Assembly (NCBI GenBank): GCA_022565335.1
Contig: JAIUMY010000012.1
Coordinates: forward strand, 1 to 49,145
DNA from: Opitutales bacterium
GTDB lineage: Bacteria; Verrucomicrobiota; Verrucomicrobiia; Opitutales; T3Sed10-336
Direction: 5' to 3'
Length of the DNA: 49,145 nt
Shown here: one piece after another, positions 19,613-29,500 of the stretch
Layout: every line of letters starts with the position of its first letter
Numbering within the stretch: position 1 is the stretch's first letter
Made by a program: the position numbers and the translations under genes
Notes under the pieces: model-generated
The model's database searches: none
What the model was told of the DNA's origin: nothing
What the model saw: only the letters and a program-made list of their open reading frames with translations

Positions 19613-20659
19613 ATGAATTGGTTTAAAAAGAATCCTCTATTTTGTTCAACGCTTTTGGCCTTGGTCATTCTTATTGTGGCCCAAATTGCCTTGGTTTTTG
19701 TGCAATACGGAAAACTCACCGATTCCCGACAAAATCTGGATGATCTGGTCGGGGAGAGGGACCGTCTGCTGGCCCGCGAGCCCGCGCCAGTGCCCGGAAA
19801 CGCGGAAATCGTGGAGGAAGAACAAGATGCCTATGAGGAATTGCTTGATTCCTTAGCCGATTTTTTTGCGGAAGGTGCGCAGCTGGAAGAATTTTTCGGA
19901 ACGCCTCCTTCCGATAGCTCCCAAGCTTTTTTCGACATCAGTACCTGGAGAACCCAAACCGTTCAAAAATTCGGGCGGTCCGGAATGATCCGGAACCCCG
20001 ATGAAATTAATTTAGGATTCCAACGTCATGCTTCTCAAGTTCGACGGGAAGAACCCATTGAAAAAATCCACCAACAGCGGATCATCGTGGATTATCTCCT
20101 CGATCGTTTGTATGAAGCCACCCCGGAAACCCTGGTTCGGGTAAGCCGTCAAGACCCGACCCGGCATGAACGCGAGGAGGAAGTCGAAACGACTCGCTTT
20201 CGCCGTCCGACGCCTTCTTTGGACAGAACCGAAGGAGACTTTTTTGAAATCCCTCCAGCGGTGACTCTGCGCCGACCGGGGATCATTGAAAGCGAAGGAT
20301 TCCGGTTGGTTTTTACCGGCCAAACCGATACTTTGCGGAGCTTCCTCGATGATTTGCAGAATAGTGAGTACCCCCTGTTTATTCGCAACGTTAGGGTTGA
20401 ACCCACCGAGACCCGGGAACGCTCACGTGTCCGAGGCGATGAAACCGAGCAGTTAGTCCGCATCCTGGAGCGTTTCGAAGGGGAGGACGGACCAACCGGA
20501 GGAGGGGAAATCGATGTTTCTGTTTTAGAAGAACTCGGAACCGAGGAACGGGAAAGACTCCGGCCCATTATCGGAACGGTGATCAATCGCTTTACCGTAA
20601 CCATCGAGTTTGTCACCCTAAGCGAATCTGAAAATTCGTCGGAAATCCCCAACCTTTGA
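19613..20659 (+). CDS. Bitopic pilus-locus protein, Amuc_1100-like
   Basis: N-terminal TM, coiled coil, NLGFQRHASQ... (cf. WLGFQVYSTQ in Amuc_1100 from memory), FTGQTDTLRSFLDDLQNSEYPLFIRNVRVE, terminal VTIEFVTL; same position next to PilM. Confidence 0.65.
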   Translation: MNWFKKNPLFCSTLLALVILIVAQIALVFVQYGKLTDSRQNLDDLVGERDRLLAREPAPVPGNAEIVEEEQDAYEELLDSLADFFAEGAQLEEFFGTPPSDSSQAFFDISTWRTQTVQKFGRSGMIRNPDEINLGFQRHASQVRREEPIEKIHQQRIIVDYLLDRLYEATPETLVRVSRQDPTRHEREEEVETTRFRRPTPSLDRTEGDFFEIPPAVTLRRPGIIESEGFRLVFTGQTDTLRSFLDDLQNSEYPLFIRNVRVEPTETRERSRVRGDETEQLVRILERFEGEDGPTGGGEIDVSVLEELGTEERERLRPIIGTVINRFTVTIEFVTLSESENSSEIPNL

Positions 20660-20668
20660 TTAGCCCCC

Positions 20669-21556
20669 ATGTTTAAAAACAATTTAGAGAAAATCATCCT
20701 GGGCATTGCTGTTCTTCTGATGGCAATCCTCCTGGCCGGTGGCCTTTTTGTCGAGGATCGCTCCGCTGAAGCTCTTCGCGATACTCCATCCACGGCGGTG
20801 GACCGTTATGAACCGGATGAACTTCCAACCATTGAGATGCCGGTGTTCAATTGGAGGGACTTTGGTCCGCAGCGTGGTGAGTCAGGATGGGTCTTTTCCC
20901 TTTTTACGCCCCCCAGCGTATGGTTTGATCCCGATGAAGAGCAATTTTTCCCCTTCCCGCCCAGTCTTCCACAAAGAGAGATTGAGATCGTCGAACCGGT
21001 AGGACCGGTGGAAGTGGAAATTCCTTTCGGCGTGATTCTCACCGGAATTGAAGAAATCCCTTTTCACATCGTTCTCACTGGTTTTATCGGGGAAGAAGGG
21101 GAATTCTTTGTAAATCTTCGCAACGAGGAAACAGGTCGTAGCTTTCTCTCCCGCCCCGGACGCGAACACCCTGATGATCACGAGGTCCGTATCGACAGTT
21201 TCCGCAGGGTACGTTTTGAAGACGATGGAATCTTCCGTTCTTATGGGGAAATGACCATCACGAATTTGCGCACTGGCGATCAATATGTTCTGCGCGATGG
21301 TGAGAGGGTCGGAACGGGGCAATACCGGGCAACCTTTGAAAGCGAGAGGGACGGTACCGAATTCTCCCTAAAGCCAGGTGAGGATGCGGTTGATAACGGC
21401 CTGATTTTTACCCTTGAACAAATTGATGTGGAAGCAGAAGAGGTTATCGTGGAGCGTCTGGAAGAGTCGACCCAAGACACTGACGTGAGAACACTCCAAC
21501 CTAATCAAAGCGAAGTAATCGTCCGCCTTGTCGAACAAGAAACCGAGGAAGAATAA
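20669..21556 (+). CDS. Bitopic acidic pilus-locus protein, Amuc_1099-like by position
   Basis: N-terminal TM IILGIAVLLMAILLAGGLFV; beta-rich repeats (IPFGVILTGIEEIPFHIVLTGFIG; GEMTITNLRTGDQYVLRDGE); lies between Amuc_1100-like and secretin genes. Confidence 0.55.
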   Translation: MFKNNLEKIILGIAVLLMAILLAGGLFVEDRSAEALRDTPSTAVDRYEPDELPTIEMPVFNWRDFGPQRGESGWVFSLFTPPSVWFDPDEEQFFPFPPSLPQREIEIVEPVGPVEVEIPFGVILTGIEEIPFHIVLTGFIGEEGEFFVNLRNEETGRSFLSRPGREHPDDHEVRIDSFRRVRFEDDGIFRSYGEMTITNLRTGDQYVLRDGERVGTGQYRATFESERDGTEFSLKPGEDAVDNGLIFTLEQIDVEAEEVIVERLEESTQDTDVRTLQPNQSEVIVRLVEQETEEE

Positions 21557-21640
21557 TTAAACTTTCTTAAAACATTGTCTTTCCCTTGACCGCTACCTAA
21601 AACTACTCTAGCAAAAATATCCCCAAGCATACAAATCCCT

Positions 21641-24292
21641 ATGAAAAAATATCGTTCCCAAAAATATAAAGCCTTTTTGGCGACTTTGATCGCCTTAAAG
21701 TTATTACTTACCCCATCGGTGCTCGTTGGCCAGGAATTCAACGGAAATGACGATGCCCTGCTCGAAGAAGCACTCGAGGCTCGCGCTGCCGGTGAATACG
21801 AGCAAGCCCTTGAAAAGCTGCTGGAACTCCAGGAACGGCGTCCTGATGACACTGCTGTCGCTTCGATGATTGAATCAATTGAAGAGCAAGCTTCCGGGGT
21901 CGAGATTGTGGGGGAGAACGATGTTGAGGTAGAGGTCGATCCGTCCCTTGATGCCGCCGAGGAAGAAGAGGCGAGGCAAGCCCGCCTGATTCAAGAAGCC
22001 CGCCAGTCCCAGTCCTTGGCGGAGCAAGATATCAACGCAGGCAATTATAGAGATGGCATTCGCCGTCTTGAGAGCGCCATTGACAGCTTGCCGTCCAATG
22101 TGCGGACCGATCCTCTTCGTATTGAGATGCAAGGCCAAATCGCTGATGCGGTATTGCAGCGCGCCCAAGCCCAACTCGCCGACGGCGATCATACCGGTGC
22201 CAGTCAGTCTTTAGCGGAGTTCCGCGAAATGCAGGAAAAAACCTCGCGCATGGAAAGAGAAGCGGAATCCATTCGGCAAGAACTCGAAGATCCCGAACGT
22301 ATTCCGTTGGAAGTGGTAAGTCCCGATTTTGTGGCCGAACAAGAACGGGTTCGCCAGTTCAACACCCGTGGCCGCGCCCAGTTCCGTTCCGGGGCTTTCG
22401 AAGATGCCGAACACAGCTTTAACTTGGCTCTGGCCATTGACCCCGACAATTCCGAAGCGAGTCATTACAAACGACGCATCTCCCAGAACCGGATGAGTCG
22501 GAAAGATGTCTCCCGGCAAACCACCCGTTCCGCGATGCTGGAGGAGGTTAGCGAACTATGGCGACGTCCAACGGTTTTTCTCGAAGTTGAAGATGCTGAA
22601 GATGTTGAAGAAGAAGAAGATCCTCTCCAAGTCAAATTGGATGAGATCATCATCCCGGTGGTAAACTTTCGCAGTCGTGATGGGCGCGATGTAACTTTCG
22701 AAGATGCCATTTCCCACTTGATCGAAGCTTCGGCTGAGTTTGACCGTACCGGAATTCAACCCAGAGGATTGAACATGGTCCTCATCGGGATGGGAGAGTT
22801 GCGTGACCAACCGGTACCTCTGGTTTTGCAAAATATGTCCGTCGGACGAATTTTGGATTATCTGGTTGAAGAAGTCGGGGCAGAATATGAGTTCATCGAC
22901 GGAGTGATCGAGATCCGACCCGCCCGCGACGAAGTCGGCCGGGATTTGATTACCGATATTTTCCCTATTTCTTCCTCCGCGGTTATACGAATGACCGGTG
23001 GTTCTGGAGGAGCAGCCGCACAACAAGGGCCCACCGATCCTTTTGCTACAACTCCTGAACCGGCGGATGATGCCGGGGGAGAGTCTGACGATATTCAACG
23101 CTTCTTACAGCGTGCTGGGGTGAACTTCGATGGCGTCGAAGGCAGTAACCTTGTTTACGACGGGTCCAGCCTGATTATCACCCAAACCCGCCGGAACTTG
23201 GACCGTATTCGAACCCTCCTGGCGCAATATTCTGAAATCCGCATGGTTGAAATTGAAAGCCGCTTCCTCGAAGTCCAGGAAGGCGCCTTGGAAGAATTGG
23301 GTGTTCAATGGGATATTCAAAGACGTCGAGGTGGTCAGCGTTTTGAAACCCAAAATCGAGACTTAAGCGCGCTGGGCCTTGGCAGTGGTTCTGAGGAGGA
23401 CGCCTTTGCTAGAGTAGTCAATGATGCTGGCGAGTTAGAATTTCCTATCTTTCCTCCCGCGTTACCTGGCGATGTTGATCTTGCTTCAGAGGCGGGTAAC
23501 CTTGTTGGAATCCTTGGTCGCTGGGGTGAGTATGATGTTAATGCGGAGATTCGGGCTTTGTCCCGTAAAACCGGAAGCGATCTGTTGAGTGCTCCGAAGG
23601 TGACCGTTATGTCGGCTCCTCCACGTCCGGCGGTCATTACCGTGGCCCAGGAGTTCATTTATCCACAGTCGTATTCTGATCCCCAGGTGGATGCCGGTAA
23701 TGGTGGCGCGGCTACCATTGCTTCGGGGACGCCTTTGGATTTCACCATGAGAAATGTTGGCGTGACTTTGGAGGTTTCTCCGACTGTTCAGGACGACAAT
23801 TTCCATATTGAAATGGACTTGGTTCCCGAGGTCGTCGAATTCGAAGGATTTGTCGAATACGGTGGCCCCTCAGTTGCTATAACAGGAAATACTGGTAGCG
23901 TCTTAGCTGGTACTTTTGCAAGTGGAACAACAGCCATCGTGCCTTCCGGCTTCTTCCAGCCCATTTTCAACACCCGCTCGGTGCGGACTCAGGTGACCGC
24001 TTGGGACGGTGCCACCGTTGTCTTGGGTGGATTGACCCGCGAGGAAACCCGTTACGTCAGCGACAAGGTCCCAGTCCTTGGCGATATTCCTCTGCTGGGC
24101 CGCCTTTTCCGGTCGGAAGGAGAGAGTACGGAAAAACGAAATCTTCTGATTTTTGTAACCCCGACGATCGTCACTCCCGGAGGCAGCCCACGTAATCAAG
24201 AGTTGCGTAACGTCGATACCGGATCAACTTTCCAAAATCACTTCCATATGACCCCAGGGGGCGCCGCCCGTCGGGTTCAGTCAGTGGATTGA
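21641..24292 (+). CDS. PilQ/GspD-type secretin with N-terminal TPR-like region, Amuc_1098-like
   Basis: Secretin C-domain VTAWDGATVVLGGLTREETRYVSDKVPVLGDIPLLGRLFRSEGESTEKRNLLIFVTPTIV; N-terminal TPR-like repeats (FRSGAFEDAEHSFNLALAIDPDNSEA). Confidence 0.92.
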   Translation: MKKYRSQKYKAFLATLIALKLLLTPSVLVGQEFNGNDDALLEEALEARAAGEYEQALEKLLELQERRPDDTAVASMIESIEEQASGVEIVGENDVEVEVDPSLDAAEEEEARQARLIQEARQSQSLAEQDINAGNYRDGIRRLESAIDSLPSNVRTDPLRIEMQGQIADAVLQRAQAQLADGDHTGASQSLAEFREMQEKTSRMEREAESIRQELEDPERIPLEVVSPDFVAEQERVRQFNTRGRAQFRSGAFEDAEHSFNLALAIDPDNSEASHYKRRISQNRMSRKDVSRQTTRSAMLEEVSELWRRPTVFLEVEDAEDVEEEEDPLQVKLDEIIIPVVNFRSRDGRDVTFEDAISHLIEASAEFDRTGIQPRGLNMVLIGMGELRDQPVPLVLQNMSVGRILDYLVEEVGAEYEFIDGVIEIRPARDEVGRDLITDIFPISSSAVIRMTGGSGGAAAQQGPTDPFATTPEPADDAGGESDDIQRFLQRAGVNFDGVEGSNLVYDGSSLIITQTRRNLDRIRTLLAQYSEIRMVEIESRFLEVQEGALEELGVQWDIQRRRGGQRFETQNRDLSALGLGSGSEEDAFARVVNDAGELEFPIFPPALPGDVDLASEAGNLVGILGRWGEYDVNAEIRALSRKTGSDLLSAPKVTVMSAPPRPAVITVAQEFIYPQSYSDPQVDAGNGGAATIASGTPLDFTMRNVGVTLEVSPTVQDDNFHIEMDLVPEVVEFEGFVEYGGPSVAITGNTGSVLAGTFASGTTAIVPSGFFQPIFNTRSVRTQVTAWDGATVVLGGLTREETRYVSDKVPVLGDIPLLGRLFRSEGESTEKRNLLIFVTPTIVTPGGSPRNQELRNVDTGSTFQNHFHMTPGGAARRVQSVD

Positions 24293-24315
24293 TTCTTTGG
24301 TTAAGTATTCACTTC

Positions 24316-24353
24316 AAATAATCCCGCCTTGTCTTGAGGCGGGATTATTTTTT
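24316..24353 (+). terminator. Strong rho-independent terminator after secretin gene
   Basis: AAATAATCCCGCCT ... AGGCGGGATTATTT followed by T-run. Confidence 0.9.
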
Positions 24354-24364
24354 ACCCTTATTCC

Positions 24365-26302
24365 ATGTCCGCACCGGAACCTTACCGTTCAAAACAGGAG
24401 TTTTATCTGGGCTTTCTGCCTTGGTTTCTCCTGTGGATTACGGTGGGTCTTTTATGGGGGTGGGCCAACGCCCAATGGCAGGAAGGGTGGGTTGACCGCT
24501 CGCATGAATTTTTCCCGCCGGAGTGGCGGGCCGCCGGCGTAACGGCCGAATTGGCCCAAAAACATCCTCTTTACCGGGAGAACGACACCCAATACTGGGT
24601 TCGTTATGCCCTCGATACCCATCGGGGGGAATGGAAGCCCAATTGGACGGAAAGTGATGGCCTTGCCGAGGGCCGACCGGTGGCCTGGAATAGTGGCTTG
24701 CGTCACTTGCTGGCAACGACTGCTTCTTGGGGCGGAGAAGTCCAAGACGGCGAGCAAGCCATCAAGGAGGCGGGGCATTGGCTGAACCCGCTCCTTGGGT
24801 GGGTCTTTATCGGGGTGATTGGCTTTTTGCTGTGGTTTTACCGCGATAGTTCGGCGGCGGTGCTTTTTGTCGCTTTAGCCTTCTTTCTTCCGGCTTTGCA
24901 ATGGATGTTTGCCTTTGGCCGTTTTGACCACCATGGACTCTTCGCCCTGGGGCTCTGGCTTCAATTTTTGGGATTGATTCTGGTTTTTCTTCAAACCAAG
25001 GGGAATCAGGTCGGTTTTGTCACTTTAGCGGTTCTTGGAACAACTATTTGCTATTGGGTCAGTGCGACTCAGCAAACGCTCATCGGGTTTCTGATTACTC
25101 TCGGCTTTTTGATCTGGTTTTTGCTTTGCTGGAAGCGCAAGGAGTCACTTCCTGCACTGGAAAAGTTTTTCCTTTGGTGGGGAAGTGGTGGATTTGTCCT
25201 CATCCTTCTTTTCTGGGGATTCGAGGAGGGGTGGTCGTTGCCCGCCGGAGGGATGTCCAGTCTTCATCCAGGGCACGCTTTCGCCCATTTGGGCTCCGGT
25301 CTTTTTCTCGGTGGCGGTATAGCGCTATTACGAAAGCGGCAAAGTTTTGCCGAATTCACCCGTCCGCCGTATGATCTGCCTTTTGTCGGGGCCACTCTGG
25401 CCGGGCTGGCCCTGGGGCTTTTGCCCTTGGTCTTATTGGTGACCGGGGGAAGTGAGGCTCATATTTGGCTTAATGAATATGTCCGCCGGGCGCATGACTA
25501 TATCACGGAATTTCGCTCACCCTTGCGCCGTGGCAACTGGGGTAGCAGCGAGCTGTGGACCACTTTGATTACCGCAGGGCTGACCGCCATTCTATGGTTC
25601 AAGGAACCGCGATTGCGGGCTTTGTTGCTGGTTCTTTTGGGGATGGTTGTTGTTGCCCTTTGGCAGGAGCGTTGGTTGGGGGAGCTGGCAGTTCTATCCT
25701 GCCTTTTACTGTCGGTCGTAAGATTCCGTTTTCATTTGTGGGCCTTTGGCCTGTGGGTGGTCTTTCTGGGCTTGTTGTGGGCGGCCCATTGGAAGCACTT
25801 TGCGGATGATCCCGATGAACAAACCAGAGTCAGTTTGATGATTCAGGTGTTGGGCCGGGATATTGCCTTGAATATATCCGCCCATGCGGAGGGACAAGAC
25901 TCGGTGGTGGTCATGCCCTTTGATTTTACCCCGCAAACCCTCACCCATCCGGAGGTGCATTCCATTGGCTCTTTTTACTGGGAGAATGCCGAAGGGATTG
26001 AGCTCACCGCCGGGATTTTCGGGGAAATTGACGATGATCGCATCGTTACTTTGTTGCGGGAGCATGAGGTTGATTTTCTCGTGGTTCAGCCCCGGGGACT
26101 AGGGGATCTTTTTGCTGAGATCTGCGTGTGGATTTCCGAGGGGACCAAAGAGGAGGAACGCATCCAATCCAGCTTGGCGTGGAGGTTATCCTACGGGATG
26201 GGAGTTCCGGCATGGCTCGAACCTCTGCCTTTTTCCGGAACATTTCCCCCTCAACAAAGCTCTGCTTTATTGTATCGGGTAAGAGACCTTCCGGGGGAGT
26301 AA
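24365..26302 (+). CDS. Polytopic membrane protein, possibly STT3/PglB-like glycosyl- or oligosaccharyltransferase
   Basis: Many TM segments; early loop acidic motif ENDTQYWVRYALDTHRGEW; FGRFDHHGLFALGLWL resembles the DHH motif region of STT3/AglB-type proteins. No WWDYG motif seen. Confidence 0.45.
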   Translation: MSAPEPYRSKQEFYLGFLPWFLLWITVGLLWGWANAQWQEGWVDRSHEFFPPEWRAAGVTAELAQKHPLYRENDTQYWVRYALDTHRGEWKPNWTESDGLAEGRPVAWNSGLRHLLATTASWGGEVQDGEQAIKEAGHWLNPLLGWVFIGVIGFLLWFYRDSSAAVLFVALAFFLPALQWMFAFGRFDHHGLFALGLWLQFLGLILVFLQTKGNQVGFVTLAVLGTTICYWVSATQQTLIGFLITLGFLIWFLLCWKRKESLPALEKFFLWWGSGGFVLILLFWGFEEGWSLPAGGMSSLHPGHAFAHLGSGLFLGGGIALLRKRQSFAEFTRPPYDLPFVGATLAGLALGLLPLVLLVTGGSEAHIWLNEYVRRAHDYITEFRSPLRRGNWGSSELWTTLITAGLTAILWFKEPRLRALLLVLLGMVVVALWQERWLGELAVLSCLLLSVVRFRFHLWAFGLWVVFLGLLWAAHWKHFADDPDEQTRVSLMIQVLGRDIALNISAHAEGQDSVVVMPFDFTPQTLTHPEVHSIGSFYWENAEGIELTAGIFGEIDDDRIVTLLREHEVDFLVVQPRGLGDLFAEICVWISEGTKEEERIQSSLAWRLSYGMGVPAWLEPLPFSGTFPPQQSSALLYRVRDLPGE

Positions 26303-26561
26303 TAACCTTGGTTTGAATGTTTTCTGCGGACATGATTGAATCCCCTGTCTACGGTAAGTCCTTAGCCAATACTCTTGAAAAAGGGTTTAGACCTCGAAGT
26401 AACACCAACCTAACCTCGCCAATTTATATAAATCCTTCATCAACTGAACCAAGCGATAGCGCTAAGCTACCATGGACCATGTTTAATTACGGACCGGTAT
26501 TGATTCGTGGTTTTTAATTCAGACAATTGAATTGCTTTAAACTTCCTGCCGAAATGAACTT

Positions 26562-29500
26562 ATGAAACTCCTGAAGAGCAAAATCATTTTTCTCTGTTTG
26601 CTTTTGGGGTTTAGTATGGCCGTGAGAGGCTATGCGGCTGAGGGGGAGGCTCTCCGGATCAACGAAGTGATGGCTTCCAATGGCCAGACTCTGGCCGATG
26701 AGGACGGTGACTACCGCGATTGGATTGAGCTGTACAACCAGAGCGACCAGAGTATTTCTTTGGAGAATTGGGGTCTTTCCAATTCGAAAAATGACCTGCA
26801 CCGATTTCGTTTTCCGGAGGGAACCACCATTGGGCCCGGGGAACTTCTCCTGGTGTGGGCTTCCGGCAAAGACCGGTTCCCACGAAGCATGGACCTTCCG
26901 AGGGGAGAACGGTCTATGCTGACTCTTGCCGCGGGGGAGGCCTATTGGTATTTCCCGCAGGGAACCGGACCGGGGCGAGGGGAGGAAGCAAAGCTTTCCT
27001 TGGAAATAAAAGGATTCGGGAAGGATGATTTATCGTCTTCCTTTCTCACGTTTACGGGACCAGAACGCTTGATCCCGGAGGAGTCTCTGTCCCTTTCCGG
27101 GGACTTTACTCTTTCCTATCGTTTTCGCGGTTTTCCTGACGGAGTATGGAGTTTCTTCGGGCCTGCGGAGGAAACAGCGCACCGTTTTTCCCACTGGGGA
27201 GGGCAAAATCTCATCTTTTGGGAGCCGCTGACGGTGTTTCATTGGGATGAGCCTCTTCTTGACGACCAATGGTACACCGTAACCCTGATTCGCCGGGACG
27301 ATCGGCTGAGCGTCTGGCTTGATGACGACAAGGTGGGGGAACGTGAATTTGAGACGGTTTTGGAAATTTCCCAAATTGGCCTGGATTTCGAAGAAACGGC
27401 TGACCATAAGTCCATTGCCGGAGATTTCCAGGATCTCTTTTTTCTTCCCATCGCCCTTTCACCGGAGGAGGCGGAGCAGTGGGGGCGTGGAAACTTGGAG
27501 GAATGGGGCGATTGGCACACCTCTTTTCGTCTCTCTCCCAGTGACCCCTCGCTGTGGCTGAGTGACCCCGGGGGCCGGGTGGTTGATAGGGTCCCGGCCC
27601 AACGGATCCCCCGGGATGTTTCCTTGGGGCGAATTGAGGGCGAAGGAAGGGGGTGGTTTTATTTCCCCGATCCTGCCCCCCGCCAGGCGAATCCTTCCTC
27701 CGGCTACCAAGAGCTGTTGGAACCCGTGCGCTTTTCTCAAAGAGGGGGGTACTTTCATGAACCGGTTACCCTGGAACTCCGTCATCCGGATCCGGAAGTG
27801 ACCATTTATTACAGTTTGGACGGCTCCGAGCCGCATCCCGATTTTCTCGAAAAGGGGACTTTTCAGTATAAAAATCAATACGTCCTTCAACCGGGGTTCC
27901 CGGATGGCCCGATGCTTGAGGGGACGTTTCAAAGCCATCGCTACGAAGCACCCCTTCAGCTGGAGGATCGTTCCCGCGAGGCTGACTGGCTAACCCGGAA
28001 AGCCTCCACCTTTCATTTCCGGCCATACTATTTTCCCGACAAGCCCGTTCGCAAGGGAACCACGGTGCGGGCAATGGCTTACAAGGAAGGGGCTCTGAGC
28101 CATAGTGAGACCCAGACGTACTTTATCTGGCCGGACGGACCCGCTTTTTCCCTGCCGGTCATCAATCTCACTACGGCGCCGGAAAACTTGTTTGGGTATG
28201 AGGAAGGGATTTACACCGCGGGGGTCGACTTTGATCAGTGGCGGGAGGAAAATCCGAATCTCATCCCAGGATGGCATTCCGCCGGCAATTTCCATCGGCG
28301 CGGTCCGGCAAACGAGGTTCCGGCAACTCTGGAGATCTACGATTTTCAAACCGGGGATTTTCTGCATCGGAATATCGGGATGCGGATTCATGGTGGCTGG
28401 AGCAGGGGATTCCCGTCGAAGAATCTTCGACTGTATGCCCGCGGAGGATACGATCATCGGGGGGCGATGGATTTCCCGTTCTTTCCCGGAAAGGTGTATC
28501 GGGCGGAGGGGGAGGATTCCTCTTTGTTCGACCGCATCATTTTGCGGCGCAAGGGCAATTTTGACCGCTTCCGTGGACATATTATCGCGCATCGGGTGAT
28601 GCAACCGGTGTTCAACGGGATGGTCCGGGTGGCCAATGCACAGCTGTTTATCAATGGCGAATACTGGGGGCTGACCACCTTTCATGACCGCTTTGACCGA
28701 AGATTTGTCAGCCGAAATTTTGGACTGGACCCCGATAATGTGGTTATCACCTACCGCGGGGGAATGTTTTATTCGGAAAATGATGGATTGGCGCATGAAG
28801 TTGATCACGGATGGCCGGAGGATATAAAGCTCTATGAGGAGTTGGTTGAATTCATCGAGACGGAGGATCTCTCCGATCCGGAGAAATATTCCCAATTGAA
28901 AGAGAAGCTCTGTTTGCAAAGTTACTTCGATCATTTGGTGTCCATCATCTTCTTTCGCAACTCCCACTATGAGCACAGTTTCTGGCGGGCCCGGGAACCC
29001 GAGAATGAGGGGCATGGCGACGGGCGTTGGCGGCTTTATGTGCAGGATTTCGATCATATCATTTTCGACGAAGAGCATTATGGTTTACCCAAAATGGTTG
29101 AGTTGATTACCTTCTTCTCGCACCTGCTGGAAAGTCCCCATTTCGTTGAGGAGTTTTTGAACCGCTACGCTGATCATTTAAATTCGACTCTTCAACCCCG
29201 GCGAATTCAGCGAATCGCGAAAGAGGAATGGAATGAAATTGCGCCTTATCTGCCGGAGGATATTGCCCGTTGGGGGAATGAAGAACCGCTCAAAACGAAG
29301 GAGGATTTGGAGGTGCTGAAAGCGTTTGCCCGTCAGGAACCAGAAAATGCCTATGCCCAGGCCATGAAGGTTTTTGATATTTCCGGTTTGGCCGACGTGG
29401 TGGTCGCGGTGAACGATCCGGCCAAAGGCCTGGTTGGGGTAAACTCGCTGACGATCGGCTATGACACCTTGGGTTTGCCCAATCCGAAAAAACCTTACCC

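Noticed and set aside
21586-21614. TTGACC-17 bp-TAGCAA as promoter for the secretin gene
   Set aside because: The -10 match is weak and the gene could be read from the upstream operon; not strong enough to annotate.
26317-26517. 66-aa ORF in the 26302-26562 intergenic region
   Set aside because: No ribosome-binding site or recognisable feature; probably chance.
27990-29078. 362-aa minus-strand ORF inside the CotH/LTD gene
   Set aside because: Fully antisense to a strongly supported CDS and low-complexity; shadow ORF.
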